A stretch of DNA of 64,000 nucleotides from Aliiroseovarius halocynthiae (GTDB taxonomy: Bacteria > Pseudomonadota > Alphaproteobacteria > Rhodobacterales > Rhodobacteraceae): contig NZ_ML660020.1 of NCBI RefSeq assembly GCF_007004645.1, forward strand, positions 124,001 to 188,000, read 5' to 3'. A program made the translations under genes and the position numbers. The notes under the pieces are model-generated. The model was given only the letters and a program-made list of their open reading frames with translations, did no database searches and was not told where the DNA came from. Positions 47,848 to 57,892 of the stretch are shown one piece after another. The first letter of the stretch is position 1, and each line of letters opens with the position of its first letter.

Positions 47848-50073
47848 TTAGCCTTCGATCTTGGACAGGTGAGCCACGCCGGACGTGATCGTGCGGATGC
47901 GTGATAGCAGGTTCAGGCGGTTGCGCCGAATGACCTGATTGTCCGCGTTGATCTGCACGGCTTCAAAGAAGGCATCAATCGGCGCGCGCAGGGCGGCCAT
48001 AGCGGTCATGGCGGTGGCGAAATCCTCGGCCTTCATCGCGGGGGTGATGGCGGCCTCGGCTGCGTCAAGGGCTGCGAAAAGCGCCTTTTCGCTGTCATCT
48101 TCCGCGAATTTCACATCCGCACCATAGGAGTATTCAACCCCGTCTTTTTCTTCGGCTTGCGTCAGGATGTTGGAGGCGCGCTTCACGCCTTGGATCAAGT
48201 TCTCGCCGTCGTCGGTGGACAGGAAGGTGGCCAGCGCCTCGGCCCGTTTCACCAGCAGCGTCAGGTCATCATTTCCGGGCATCGCAAGGCAGGCGTCGAT
48301 CACGTCGTGACGGATGCCTTTGTCTTTGAGGTAGACTTTGAGGCGGTCGTGGAAGAAGCCCAAAAGATCGCTGGACGTATCCGGCAGGCTTTCTTTAACC
48401 GCTTCCAGATGTTTGGACAAATCGCCATCAAAGTGATCCAAGATTGTGCGAATGGCGGCGCCGAACACACCGTGATCTGCAATTTCATTGTCCAAATCGC
48501 GCAGCAAAGCTGTACGGACATCTCCGTTTTCGTTCAGCGCGATTTCGTGCCGCAGCAGTTGCGCGTCAAACAATTTATCCAGCTCGATGCGCAATCCGTT
48601 GTCCAGTACCAGCCGGATGACACCCAAAGCCGCACGACGCAGCGCAAACGGGTCTTTCGAGCCGGTTGGCTTCTCGTCAATCGCCCAGAAGCCCGTCAGC
48701 GTGTCCAGCTTGTCAGCCAACGCGACGGCAACAGACACGGGTGCGGACGGCACGTCATCGGACGGACCAAGCGGCGAGCGATGTTCGCTGGCTGCATTCG
48801 CAACCTCGACCGGGTGGCCGGCGGGACCCGCATAGTATTTGCCCATCAAGCCCTGAAGCTCTGGAAATTCATAGACCATTTCCGAGGAAAGATCAGCCTT
48901 GGCCCAGCGAGCAGCTTTTTGGGTCAGATCAGCATCAGCAGATACGGCAGGCGCCAGAGCGCTGGCCATGGCGGCGATACGCTCAATCCGATCAGATTCT
49001 GTACCCAGCTTGTTGTGGAATGTCACGTTGCTCAGGCTGTCCAGCCATGGCTGGCCGCCAGCTTCGGCAACGCGAATGTCATTTTCCCAGAAGAACTTGG
49101 CGTCTGCCAGACGGGCAAACAGCACTTTCTGGTTCCCGGCCAAAATGGTCGCGCCATTATCGGCGGTTTCAATATTGGCGACAGTGATGAATTTTTCGAT
49201 CCGGTCGGTTTTCGGGTTCTTGACCGAGAAGAACTTCTGGTGCTCGCGCATCGAGGTCTGAAGCACCTCGGGCGGCAGGTTGATGAAATCATCCGCAATG
49301 TCGCCCATCAGCACAACGGGCCATTCGACCAGACCGGCGACTTCGGCCAGCAGGCCTTTGTCGTCAACGATTTCCAGCCCTTGGGCAAAGGCGGCGTTCT
49401 GGGCTTCGGCCCAGATGTGATCGGCACGCTCGGACGGCGACAGGATCACCTTTGCGGCTTTCAGCTTGGCCTCGTAGTCGTCGAACCCGGTGACGGAAAT
49501 TGCCCCTTTCGACATGAACCGGTGGCCCTGTGTCGTGTCGCCGGATTTAATCCCGTCAATGTTGAGCGGCACCACCGAAGCACCTGCCTCGTCCGACAGG
49601 ATGCACAGGATCGAATGCAGCGGACGCACCCAACGCAGGCTGCCGGTGCCCCAACGCATCGACTTGGGCCATGGGAAGTTGCGAATGGCAGCTTCCAGCA
49701 CCTCGGCGATGATGTCAGCGGCCGGACGCCCCTGCTTTTCAATGGTGGCGAAATAGACCGGGCCTTTGGGGGTATCACGCTCTTCCAGTTGCTCGCGGGC
49801 CACGCCTGCACCGCGCAGGAAACCTTCGATGGCCTTGTCCGGCGCACCCACTTTAGGGCCTTTACGCTCTTCGCGCGTGTCAGGCGATTGCGCCAGCAAG
49901 CCTTCGACCGCCAGCGTCAGGCGGCGCGGCGTCGACAGGGAAGCGGCGCCCGCATAGGTCAGGCCAGCCTCGACCAGTCCATCGGTCAGCAGTTTTTTCA
50001 GGTCCTCGGCCGCCCGCACTTGCATGCGCGCCGGGATTTCTTCGGAAAAGAGTTCAATCAGCAGGTCAGGCAT
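47848..50073 (-). CDS. glyS: Glycine-tRNA ligase beta subunit
   Basis: This 741-aa protein is the beta chain of the alpha2beta2 bacterial glycyl-tRNA synthetase, which recognises tRNA and works with GlyQ. It shows the opening PDLLIELFSEEIPARMQVRA, FMSKGAISV and the long HD-like middle (LGTESDRIERIAAMA), and ends with an anticodon-binding DALR region. Length fits the family (about 690-740). It is in an operon with the DUF6446-like protein and glyQ. Confidence 0.97.
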   Translation of the reverse strand: MPDLLIELFSEEIPARMQVRAAEDLKKLLTDGLVEAGLTYAGAASLSTPRRLTLAVEGLLAQSPDTREERKGPKVGAPDKAIEGFLRGAGVAREQLEERDTPKGPVYFATIEKQGRPAADIIAEVLEAAIRNFPWPKSMRWGTGSLRWVRPLHSILCILSDEAGASVVPLNIDGIKSGDTTQGHRFMSKGAISVTGFDDYEAKLKAAKVILSPSERADHIWAEAQNAAFAQGLEIVDDKGLLAEVAGLVEWPVVLMGDIADDFINLPPEVLQTSMREHQKFFSVKNPKTDRIEKFITVANIETADNGATILAGNQKVLFARLADAKFFWENDIRVAEAGGQPWLDSLSNVTFHNKLGTESDRIERIAAMASALAPAVSADADLTQKAARWAKADLSSEMVYEFPELQGLMGKYYAGPAGHPVEVANAASEHRSPLGPSDDVPSAPVSVAVALADKLDTLTGFWAIDEKPTGSKDPFALRRAALGVIRLVLDNGLRIELDKLFDAQLLRHEIALNENGDVRTALLRDLDNEIADHGVFGAAIRTILDHFDGDLSKHLEAVKESLPDTSSDLLGFFHDRLKVYLKDKGIRHDVIDACLAMPGNDDLTLLVKRAEALATFLSTDDGENLIQGVKRASNILTQAEEKDGVEYSYGADVKFAEDDSEKALFAALDAAEAAITPAMKAEDFATAMTAMAALRAPIDAFFEAVQINADNQVIRRNRLNLLSRIRTITSGVAHLSKIEG

Positions 50074-50078
50074 GGTGC

Positions 50079-50546
50079 TTACTCGCTATATTTTTCGTTC
50101 AGCTGGTGCCAGGCATAGCCGCGGCCATCGGGGAAGATTGCGACCACGCGGTCGACCCCGTCACGGATGTTGCGTTCGCCCAGAAAGGCCAGTGCCTCGC
50201 CATTCTCAAGCGCAGCGCCAATGGCTGTCGCGTCGAAGCAGTCAAACCAACCGGGGGCGGTCAAAGGGGTGGCTCTTTCGTAGGGCTCGAAAGTTTCGGT
50301 GAGCATGGCAAGGCTCATCGTGGTGGTGAAACAGCTGCGATAGCGCAGGGGAGAGCTGTCGGCGTCGATCCCTTCAAAGCTGTCATACAGCACGATTTCA
50401 GGCTGTCCGGTCACCAGATTGGTCATCCGAACGCCATCCTCGGCCGAGACTTCGTCGTAGAAGGCGTAAAGCTGCAACCAATAGATCGCAGCGCCAGCAA
50501 CAAGGGCAATTCCCACTATAAATATCCCTACCAGACGGCCGCTCAC
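50079..50546 (-). CDS. DUF6446-like protein between glyQ and glyS
   Basis: A GTG start at 50546 gives a 155-aa protein that opens with a single membrane helix ([20 protein letters not shown], about 3-25) and a periplasmic or cytosolic part with [11 protein letters not shown] and an HQLNEKYSE end. The GTG overlaps the glyQ stop by 4 nt (GTGA), so translation is coupled. The upstream reading from 50711 is antisense or out-of-frame with glyQ and is rejected. I recall a protein of this kind (DUF6446) conserved here in Rhodobacteraceae, but its function is unknown. Confidence 0.75.
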   Translation of the reverse strand: MSGRLVGIFIVGIALVAGAAIYWLQLYAFYDEVSAEDGVRMTNLVTGQPEIVLYDSFEGIDADSSPLRYRSCFTTTMSLAMLTETFEPYERATPLTAPGWFDCFDATAIGAALENGEALAFLGERNIRDGVDRVVAIFPDGRGYAWHQLNEKYSE

Positions 50547-51487
50547 GCCGCGTCCCCTTCGGCGGTCCAGCCACCGGCGCTGGTTTGAACAAAGGCATCG
50601 GCACAGAGTTTGGCCAAAGTACGCACGCGCCCGATATAGGCCTGACGCTCGGTGACCGAGATTACGCCACGCGCATCCAGAAGGTTGAACAGGTGCGAGG
50701 CCTTGATGCACTGGTCATAGGCCGGGTGCGCCATGATGATCCGCTTACCCGTTTTGGGATCCACATGCTCTTGCGCGAGGATCGCCTGACATTCGGCCTC
50801 GGCCTCTTCGAAATGGCGTAGCAGAACATCCGTGTTGGCCACGTCGAAATTCCAGCGCGCGTATTCTTCTTCGGTCTGCTTGAACACGTCACCATAAGTC
50901 AGCGCAATCGGTGTTTGCGGATCGTTATAGGGCATGTCCATCACGTGATCGACGCCCAGCACATACATGGCCAGACGCTCCAGACCGTATGTCAGCTCGC
51001 CCGAGACTGGTTTACAATCGTGGCCGCCGACCTGCTGGAAATAGGTGAACTGGCTGACTTCCATCCCGTCGCACCAGACCTCCCAGCCCAGCCCCCAGGC
51101 GCCCAGCGTGGGGCTTTCCCAGTCGTCCTCGACGAAACGGATATCATGTATATCCATATCGATGCCGATCGCTTCCAAAGACCCAAGATACAGCTCTTGC
51201 AAATTGGGCGGGCTGGGTTTGATCAATGTTTGGAACTGATAGTAATGCTGCAGGCGGTTCGGGTTCTCGCCATAGCGACCATCCGTCGGGCGGCGCGACG
51301 GCTGTACATATGCTGTGGCCCACGGTTGCGTTCCCAGCGATCGCAATGTGGTTGCCGGGTGGAATGTGCCTGCGCCGACTTCCATGTCATAGGGTTGCAT
51401 CACCGCGCAGCCTTGCTGTGCCCAGTAATTCTGAAGCCGCAGGATGATGTCCTGAAAGCACTTTGGTTTCGTGTCGGTCTTGGCCAT
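50543..51487 (-). CDS. glyQ: Glycine-tRNA ligase alpha subunit
   Basis: This 314-aa catalytic subunit of the alpha2beta2 glycyl-tRNA synthetase carries [17 protein letters not shown], the class II core [20 protein letters not shown] and [18 protein letters not shown]. It activates glycine with ATP. I chose the start at 51487 ([12 protein letters not shown]) as the conserved one; the 51553 reading adds 22 unconserved residues. First gene of the glyQ-DUF6446-glyS operon. Confidence 0.97.
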   Translation of the reverse strand: MAKTDTKPKCFQDIILRLQNYWAQQGCAVMQPYDMEVGAGTFHPATTLRSLGTQPWATAYVQPSRRPTDGRYGENPNRLQHYYQFQTLIKPSPPNLQELYLGSLEAIGIDMDIHDIRFVEDDWESPTLGAWGLGWEVWCDGMEVSQFTYFQQVGGHDCKPVSGELTYGLERLAMYVLGVDHVMDMPYNDPQTPIALTYGDVFKQTEEEYARWNFDVANTDVLLRHFEEAEAECQAILAQEHVDPKTGKRIIMAHPAYDQCIKASHLFNLLDARGVISVTERQAYIGRVRTLAKLCADAFVQTSAGGWTAEGDAA

Positions 51488-51701
51488 GGCGCTGCCCTGA
51501 GCTGGTTTTTGCAAAGTCTGCCACTCAATAGGCGTTGGGTGTGTAAGGGTCAACGCGGGAAACGGCCCAAAGGGTTGGGTTTTCCCGCCCCATGAACCTA
51601 TTAATTTCCGAAAGGCGGCACCGCGATATTGACCTAGCAGGGGGCCGATGTGTTACTTGCGCGAAATTCAGACAATTTCGCCTTTATGGCCACGAGGATC
51701 C

Positions 51702-53531
51702 ATGACCAAACAATTTGCCTTTGCATTGGCCACCGGCCTTCTTCCTGCAGTATCAACGGTCGCGGCCACCAGCGTCACCGCCTTTGTTGCCGCACAGCCC
51801 GCCATGGCACAGCAAGTATCGAACGCACAGTCGGTGCGCTGGATCCAGGTCGAGGCACAACCAACCTTGCGTGAAGCCGAGGCGCGTGCACGTGCCTATG
51901 CTGGCCGGCTTGAAGGCGTAAACGGGTTCCGACTGGGCAGTAATTGGTATGCAATCGTTCTTGGGCCCTACACCGAAAGCGCGGCTGAACTGCAACTGCG
52001 CAACCTAAAAAGTGCAGGCCTTATTCCCGCCGACAGCTTCATCGCGTTCTCGAACCAGCTCCGTCAGCAATATTGGCCTGTTGGAGCCTCCAGCCTAAAC
52101 GTCGCCCCGGTCGAGGCACCTGCACAGACGCAGGAAGCCCCCCAGCCCGAACCGGTTGCGGTTGCCCCGACCACGTCAACAGAAGCGGTCGTCGGGCTAC
52201 CTGACGAAACCAAACGCGAGGCGCAAGTCAGCGAACGCGCACTGGATCGGGACGCGCGCAAAGCACTTCAAGTCGCGCTGCAATGGGAGGGCTACTATAC
52301 CTCGACCATCGACGGTGCGTTCGGCCCGGGCACCCGGCGGTCTATGGCCGCGTGGCAAACCGACTACGGCTACGAGCCGACCGGCATTCTGACCACTAGG
52401 CAGCGCGCTGTGCTTATGGACAATTATCAATCTGTATTGGCTGTCCTTGGCATGGCCCCGTACGAGGACCAGACCGCAGGCATCTCGATGGCCATCCCCG
52501 CAGGTATGGTTGAATTCGACCGCTATGAAGCACCCTTTGTGCACTTCAAAACCAAAGATGGCAGCGATGTGCAGCTTGTTATGATCAGCCAGACCGGCGA
52601 TCAGAACACTCTGTTTGGTCTCTATGACATCCTGCAAACGCTCGAGATCGTCCCCACCGGTGGGCCGCGCGAGCGTGGCAAGAACGGGTTCACCATCGAA
52701 GGTGAGAACGACAAGATCAGCTCGTTCACGCAGGTCAAACTTCTGGATGGCACCGTAAAAGGCTTCACGCTGGTCTGGCCCAAAGGCGACGACAAACGTC
52801 GGGCTCTGGCGCTTGGCGATATGCGGGCAAGCTTTTCGTCACTCGGCGAACAAGCACTAGCTGACGACGCTGGGCTGGACGCGTCCACACAAAGCTTAGA
52901 TCTTTTGTCGGGCCTTGAAATTCGCACGCCTGACCTGTCCCGCTCGGGCTTCTATGTCGACAACAAGGGCCATATCCTGACCACCACCGAGGCCGTTCAG
53001 TCCTGCGCCCGCGTGTCGGTCAATGACGCGTTTGATGCGAATGTCATCGCCTCGGACGAGGCACTGGGTCTTGCCCTTCTGGAACCGGCATCGGCCCAAG
53101 CTCCGATCGCGTTCGCATCTTTTGTAAACGCCGAGCCGCGTTTGAAATCTGACGTGGCCGTTGCAGGCTTCTCGTACGAGGGGCGTCTCAGCGCGCCCAG
53201 CCTGACTTTCGGCACGCTCTCGGAATTGACTGGCCTGAACGGCGAAAGCGAGCTGACACGTCTGACGCTTGCCGCCCTACCCGGAGATGCGGGCGGACCG
53301 GTTCTGAGCACCAGCGGATCGGTCATGGGTATGCTGTTGCCCGCAAGGGGCACAAATAGCCGAACCCTTCCAGCGGACACCAGCTTTGCAACGGATGCGA
53401 ACACGGTCGCCGCATTCCTGTCCGCCCATGGCATCACGGCCAGCACCACGGACAGCGTTGCATCGGTCGATCCGGTCGAACTGAACATGAAAGCCGCCGA
53501 CATGACGGTACTGGTCAGCTGCTGGAACTGA
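51702..53531 (+). CDS. SPOR/peptidoglycan-binding protein with inactive trypsin-like domain
   Basis: This 609-aa exported protein has a signal peptide (about 1-35, ending near AAQPAMAQ), a SPOR-like domain (about 45-120, YAIVLGPYTESAAELQLRN), a Pro/Ala linker, a peptidoglycan-binding-1 domain (about 185-235, ALQVALQWEGYYTSTIDGAFG) and a C-terminal chymotrypsin-fold domain. The triad is gone: the His position reads Glu430 (ILTTTEAV), the Asp position is changed in DEALGLALLE, and the Ser position is Ala530 in LPGDAGGPVL. It is therefore a pseudoprotease that may bind rather than cut. GAGGA precedes ATG 51702. It is next to a terminator and convergent to trkH. Confidence 0.8.
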   Translation: MTKQFAFALATGLLPAVSTVAATSVTAFVAAQPAMAQQVSNAQSVRWIQVEAQPTLREAEARARAYAGRLEGVNGFRLGSNWYAIVLGPYTESAAELQLRNLKSAGLIPADSFIAFSNQLRQQYWPVGASSLNVAPVEAPAQTQEAPQPEPVAVAPTTSTEAVVGLPDETKREAQVSERALDRDARKALQVALQWEGYYTSTIDGAFGPGTRRSMAAWQTDYGYEPTGILTTRQRAVLMDNYQSVLAVLGMAPYEDQTAGISMAIPAGMVEFDRYEAPFVHFKTKDGSDVQLVMISQTGDQNTLFGLYDILQTLEIVPTGGPRERGKNGFTIEGENDKISSFTQVKLLDGTVKGFTLVWPKGDDKRRALALGDMRASFSSLGEQALADDAGLDASTQSLDLLSGLEIRTPDLSRSGFYVDNKGHILTTTEAVQSCARVSVNDAFDANVIASDEALGLALLEPASAQAPIAFASFVNAEPRLKSDVAVAGFSYEGRLSAPSLTFGTLSELTGLNGESELTRLTLAALPGDAGGPVLSTSGSVMGMLLPARGTNSRTLPADTSFATDANTVAAFLSAHGITASTTDSVASVDPVELNMKAADMTVLVSCWN

Positions 53532-53554
53532 GCGCCCCCTAACGTCAGATACAC

Positions 53555-53587
53555 AAAGGCTCGGGCATGTTGCACCGGGCCTTTTTT
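53555..53587 (+). terminator. Intrinsic terminator after the SPOR protein gene
   Basis: AAAGGCTCGG ... CCGGGCCTTT with a T-run, 24 nt past the stop. The convergent trkH end lies 13 nt beyond. Confidence 0.8.
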
Positions 53588-53600
53588 GTTCAGCAAAGCG

Positions 53601-55049
53601 TCAACCCCGCCAGAACGTCACCGTAAACAAGACGAAAACGGCCAACAGCTCGAGCCGTCCGATCAGCATCGCCGCGATCAGTATCCACTTGGCGGTGTCG
53701 CTTAGCCCCGAGAAATTTCCGGCAGGCCCGATCTGGTCGCCTAAGCCCGGGCCGATATTCGCCAAAGCTGCCGCTGCTCCAGAAATAGATGTGGTAAAGT
53801 CCAGCCCGGTCAAGCCAAGCGCTACGGCGGTCACCCCCAAGGTCGCAACAAAGAACACAAAAAACCCCATGACCGAGGACAGAACCTCTTCATCCACACG
53901 GCGACCGCCATAGCGGGGCGTAAAAATGCCGTGGGGGGAATGGATCGACTGGATCTGCGCTTTGATCGATGACAACAAAAGCTGATAGCGGAAGATCTTG
54001 ATGGAACAGGCGGTCGATCCAGCGCATCCGCCGATCAGACCGACGAAAAAGAACATTACCACCGGGAAGCCGCCCCACAGCATATAGTCTTGCGAGGCAT
54101 AGCCGGTGCCCGTCAGGATCGACGTCAGGTTGAACAGAGTTTTGCGCAAGGCTTCTTCGCTGAACTGCCCGGCAGCCAGCCAACGCCACAGCGCCATGAT
54201 CAGCACGATCACCACCAGCGTCATGAAAAATGCGCGCACCTGCGGGTCGTGCAACAACGGGCGCGCTGTGCCCTGAAGGATCTGAACATAGCGCACAAAA
54301 GGAAGTGCCGCCAAAAGCATGAACACAACGGCGGCGTATTCCGCCCCTGCCCCAAACGCACCGAACGAGGCATCATAATTAGCATACCCACCTGTCGCGA
54401 TGGTCGTCATGGCATGGGTGATTGCATCGAAAAAACCCATGCCCAGCGAAAAATACACCAACGCGCACAGCGCTGTCAGTGTGAAATAGATGACCGAGAT
54501 ACGTGACGAGATCTCGGTCGCGCGGGGCAGGATTTTCCCAAACGTATCAAAGCCCTCGGACCGGAAGATTTGCATGCCGCCAACGCGCAGTTCCGGCAGA
54601 AATACCATTGCCACAACAATGATGCCGATGCCGCCAAACCACTGCAAAAGCCCACGCCAGAACAAAAGTCCCTTGGGAAGATCATCCAGGCCCGACAGAA
54701 CGGTTGACCCGGTGGTGGTCAGACCTGACATGGCTTCGAAAAACGCGTCCACCGGGCGGGCGTCCAGCTCGCCCAAAGCAAAGGGCAGCGCGCCGAAGAT
54801 TGGCAGAGCGACCCACACCCCGGTGGTCAGAAGGAAGGTCTGCTGAATCGTCAGCCCCTTGCCGACGCCGTTAGCCGTCGACAGGGCCATCGATCCACCG
54901 ATTAGCATGGTCACCATCGCACTTTGCAGAAAGACCTGCCAATCCGGATTGCTATCCAGAAGGTCAACCACAACAGGGATCAACATCGTGACCCCAAGAA
55001 CGGCGACAAGAAGCCCGATAACATAGATAACTGGTCGCAAATCCAACAT
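53601..55049 (-). CDS. trkH: TrkH-family potassium uptake protein
   Basis: This 482-aa membrane protein has the four-fold pore-loop architecture of TrkH/KtrB, with pore signatures such as SGLTTTGSTVLSGLDDLP, ATGGYANYDASFGAF, LTSILTGTGYASQDY and the gating region FVGLIGGCAGSTACSIKIFRY. It takes up K+ together with TrkA, whose gene is not in the window. The 55085 reading adds 12 residues; I took 55049 (MLDLRPVIYVIGLL). Confidence 0.93.
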   Translation of the reverse strand: MLDLRPVIYVIGLLVAVLGVTMLIPVVVDLLDSNPDWQVFLQSAMVTMLIGGSMALSTANGVGKGLTIQQTFLLTTGVWVALPIFGALPFALGELDARPVDAFFEAMSGLTTTGSTVLSGLDDLPKGLLFWRGLLQWFGGIGIIVVAMVFLPELRVGGMQIFRSEGFDTFGKILPRATEISSRISVIYFTLTALCALVYFSLGMGFFDAITHAMTTIATGGYANYDASFGAFGAGAEYAAVVFMLLAALPFVRYVQILQGTARPLLHDPQVRAFFMTLVVIVLIMALWRWLAAGQFSEEALRKTLFNLTSILTGTGYASQDYMLWGGFPVVMFFFVGLIGGCAGSTACSIKIFRYQLLLSSIKAQIQSIHSPHGIFTPRYGGRRVDEEVLSSVMGFFVFFVATLGVTAVALGLTGLDFTTSISGAAAALANIGPGLGDQIGPAGNFSGLSDTAKWILIAAMLIGRLELLAVFVLFTVTFWRG

Positions 55050-55107
55050 AATCGCAGGGTTGGCCCCCTGCGCCTGCGGTGTCAAGCGTCGTTAGTGTCG
55101 TCGCGGC

Positions 55108-55335
55108 TTAGACGTACATCAAATCCTTGAACACATGGCGGACGATGTCATCGCGCTTCAAGCCAAGCTTCGCCAGTTCGTCGTCACTCATGGACCGCAG
55201 AGCATCAACTTGACGCATACGCGACGAGTTTTCACCTGCAGCGATCATGGCGCGGCCGAATGCCGCGAAAAACGTGCGGAGAGCCGAACCCAGTGAAAAT
55301 GCCGGAGCTTGGATGGTCGTTGTTTGCGTAGCCAT
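55108..55335 (-). CDS. DUF1127 (YjiS-like) protein
   Basis: This 75-aa protein has the C-terminal DUF1127 motif (SSRMRQVDALRSMSDDELAK, then LKRDDIVRHVF). In alphaproteobacteria small DUF1127 proteins are linked to stress and to RNA/phosphate regulation; a specific role here is unknown. AGAGG precedes the ATG. Confidence 0.88.
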   Translation of the reverse strand: MATQTTTIQAPAFSLGSALRTFFAAFGRAMIAAGENSSRMRQVDALRSMSDDELAKLGLKRDDIVRHVFKDLMYV

Positions 55336-55442
55336 TGGAAACCTCTTGAAAAAGCTATTAGGTTTCCTCCCTGCTTGCCAATTTAGGTAAGCATCCCTGA
55401 CACAACAATTGCAAATTCCACAACCCTGCTATGCGCGAGGTA

Positions 55443-56549
55443 TCAGCCGACGTGAAACAGGGTCGAGAACAGCTTCGGATCAAAGCTTTCCGCTTCGAAC
55501 GTGTCGCCTTCGATCAAAATCGACACGGCGTCATGACTATGCAGGCTTTCCTGATGGCTGGCGACGATGCGGAAATCTCCGATCCGGTCATCCTGCTGCA
55601 ATTGCTCGCAGAACAGGCGCGCGGCGTCTTCCACGAAAATCGGATTTGCGGCGTTCAGCTCGGCAAAGGCCTGTTCGTCTTCACGCTTGACCATTACCTG
55701 CGTTTCAGTGGGAACAGCGATGCGGCACAGATCAATCAGATCTTCAAACCAAAGCGTGCCGGTGGGCTGATGGATCTTCTCAACCGAGATCCGCGCGACC
55801 GAGCGCTGCGAATGCGGCGTGGCCAACTGCCCGCGCATTTGGCGTGCGTGCTCAGACAGCTCCAGCGAACAGGGGCAAGTCGAGCTGTACACATAGTCCA
55901 GATGGATGAACTTTCGGCGCTTACCACGGTGCTCAACCAGCTCCAACGCAATGTCGTAATACTGATAGCCAGACAGGCCCGAGCGCAGGCTTTCCACCCG
56001 TGCAGGATAGGAAAAGCGCATTTCGATCCGCGCGTCCAAGCTTTCCAGATCCGTCTTGTAATCGTCCAGCGCGGCTTCGATCACATCAAAGCTGAAGGTC
56101 TTTTCAGCATGGCCATAGAAGCTGCGCATGATGCGCGACATGTTGATGCCCTTCTTGCCGGCCTCAAGACTGACTGTCCCGGTGACAGCGGTTTCCAGTG
56201 TGACGTCCGATCCGTCACGCGTGTGATAGCGGATGGGCAGACGGAAATTGGAAATGCCGACGTGCTGGATGTGCCGCTTCGCCCCTTGGATCAGGCTGGC
56301 GGGGCCGTTCTGCAGGTCTGGCATCGACGCCTTGTAATCCGCATCCGGCGCAAAATCGTCCGGATAGATTCGGCTGAGTTCAGGATAGTTCGGAAGATCG
56401 GCTGATGGCAGAAGACGCGCAATGGCCGGGTCCAGCGCGGCCACTTCCACCGGGTCCGCCTTGGCAGCCCAGTTGCGCAAAACTTCAAGAGCATCCTGTG
56501 CCTGCGCGGTATCCACCGCGTCCCCGCCCTTGCGCTTCATTTGGTTCAT
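55443..56549 (-). CDS. folE2: GTP cyclohydrolase FolE2 (type IB)
   Basis: This 368-aa enzyme of the COG1469 family makes dihydroneopterin triphosphate from GTP, the first folate step, and is used in place of or beside zinc-dependent FolE. Signature parts are VGISNFRLPIRYH, the active-site cysteine region YSSTCPCSLELSEHARQ, and TPHSQRSVARISVE. Length is somewhat above the usual (about 300), through an N-terminal extension of about 70 residues. A second Met near the start leaves some doubt on the exact beginning. Confidence 0.95.
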   Translation of the reverse strand: MNQMKRKGGDAVDTAQAQDALEVLRNWAAKADPVEVAALDPAIARLLPSADLPNYPELSRIYPDDFAPDADYKASMPDLQNGPASLIQGAKRHIQHVGISNFRLPIRYHTRDGSDVTLETAVTGTVSLEAGKKGINMSRIMRSFYGHAEKTFSFDVIEAALDDYKTDLESLDARIEMRFSYPARVESLRSGLSGYQYYDIALELVEHRGKRRKFIHLDYVYSSTCPCSLELSEHARQMRGQLATPHSQRSVARISVEKIHQPTGTLWFEDLIDLCRIAVPTETQVMVKREDEQAFAELNAANPIFVEDAARLFCEQLQQDDRIGDFRIVASHQESLHSHDAVSILIEGDTFEAESFDPKLFSTLFHVG

Positions 56550-56634
56550 AGCGAACCCCCATCCTGCTGCCGCACGCCTATAACATAGTCATTTGACACA
56601 TAAACGCCAAACGCGATGGGCGAAATGCGACAGA

Positions 56635-57813
56635 TCAGGCTGCGTCCAAGCCGTTCGAAAGATCCGCGATCAGATCGTCGACGTCTTCAAGCCCGATCGA
56701 CAGGCGCACCAAACCATCCGAGATGCCCAGCATATCTTTCTGGTCTTGCGGAAGGCGCTGGTGGGTCGTGGTCGCCGGATGGGTCGCGATGGATTTGGCA
56801 TCCGCGAAGTTGTTCGAGATCGTGAAGATCCGAAGCGCGTTCAGGAAGCGGAAACAGGCCTCTTTGCCGCCATCCACCTCGATGGCCAGCACTGTCCCGC
56901 CCGAGGGCGCCTGCTGGATTGCGATGTCGTATTGCGGGTGCGACGGATGGGTCGGATAGCTGATACGCGACAATTTCGGATGACCCTGCAGCGCATCGGT
57001 CACTTTCAGCGCAGCATCCGCCTGCGCACGCACGCGCAAGTCCAGCGTTTCCAGCGCTTTCAGATGGGTCCACGCGGCGAAAGGATTGATCGCGCCGCCA
57101 GTGTGTTTGACATAGGTCTCGATCGGGCCACGGATCAGCTCGCGTGAACCACAGATGGCGCCACCCAACATGCGGCCTTGGCCATCAACGTGCTTGGTCG
57201 TTGAATAGACCACAAGATCGGCGCCCATTTCCGTCGCATAGGAAAAGATCGGTGTCGGCATGGCGTTGTCCACCACGACCAGAGCACCGTTCGCATGGGC
57301 CAGCTTTACCACATGGGCCAAGTCGATCACTTCAAGCGTCGGGTTCGAGATCGCTTCAAGGAAAACAACTTTGGTGTCCGGACGGATCGCGTTTTCCCAC
57401 GCCTGATTGTCGGTGCCGTCAACCAGCGTGATTTCCACGCCGAACCGACCCAGAATATCTTCGAGCACATAAAGACACGAGCCAAACAGCGCGCGCGAAG
57501 ACACAACGTGATCGCCTGCCTGCGTCAGCGCCATCAGCGCACCGTTCACCGCAGCCATGCCGGACGCACAGGCGAACGCGTCTTCCGTGCCTTCCATCGC
57601 CGCAATACGGTCTTCAAACATACGGTTGGTCGGGTTGCCATAGCGTGCATAGATGAACTCGTCCGGGCCGCTTTCGATAAAGCGCTGCTCGGCAGCTTCC
57701 GCCGTCGGATAAACAAAAGCCTGCGTCATGAACATGGCCTCGGACAGCTCATTATACTGGCTGCGACGTACACCACCATGCACGGCTTCGGTGCGTTTAC
57801 CCCATTTTGTCAT
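56635..57813 (-). CDS. metZ: O-succinylhomoserine sulfhydrylase
   Basis: This 392-aa PLP enzyme of the Cys/Met metabolism family makes homocysteine from O-succinylhomoserine and sulfide. It has the family wording YARYGNPTNRMFEDRIAAMEG, SGMAAVNGALMAL, and the PLP lysine in YSTTKHVDGQGRMLGG. A SAM-II riboswitch and terminator lie in its 5' leader, which supports the methionine-pathway identity. Start at 57813 (MTKWGKRTEAVHGG), behind GAAAGGAAC. Confidence 0.94.
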   Translation of the reverse strand: MTKWGKRTEAVHGGVRRSQYNELSEAMFMTQAFVYPTAEAAEQRFIESGPDEFIYARYGNPTNRMFEDRIAAMEGTEDAFACASGMAAVNGALMALTQAGDHVVSSRALFGSCLYVLEDILGRFGVEITLVDGTDNQAWENAIRPDTKVVFLEAISNPTLEVIDLAHVVKLAHANGALVVVDNAMPTPIFSYATEMGADLVVYSTTKHVDGQGRMLGGAICGSRELIRGPIETYVKHTGGAINPFAAWTHLKALETLDLRVRAQADAALKVTDALQGHPKLSRISYPTHPSHPQYDIAIQQAPSGGTVLAIEVDGGKEACFRFLNALRIFTISNNFADAKSIATHPATTTHQRLPQDQKDMLGISDGLVRLSIGLEDVDDLIADLSNGLDAA

Positions 57814-57831
57814 CGCGCGTTCCTTTCGCAC

Positions 57832-57863
57832 AAAAAAACCCCCACCGCAGCGAGCGTCGGGGG
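57832..57863 (-). terminator. Leader terminator before metZ (riboswitch expression platform)
   Basis: On the minus strand, CCCCC (57863-57859) pairs with GGGGG (57843-57839) around a GC-rich loop, followed by seven T residues. It lies after the SAM-II aptamer and before the ribosome binding site, so it can stop transcription when ligand is bound. Confidence 0.8.
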
Positions 57864-57892
57864 ATTACAGCACGGGATGCCCCGTCTACCCT

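Noticed and set aside
48157-50118. 653-codon plus-strand open frame opposite glyS
   Set aside because: Antisense of glyS; no motif, and composition typical of a shadow frame.
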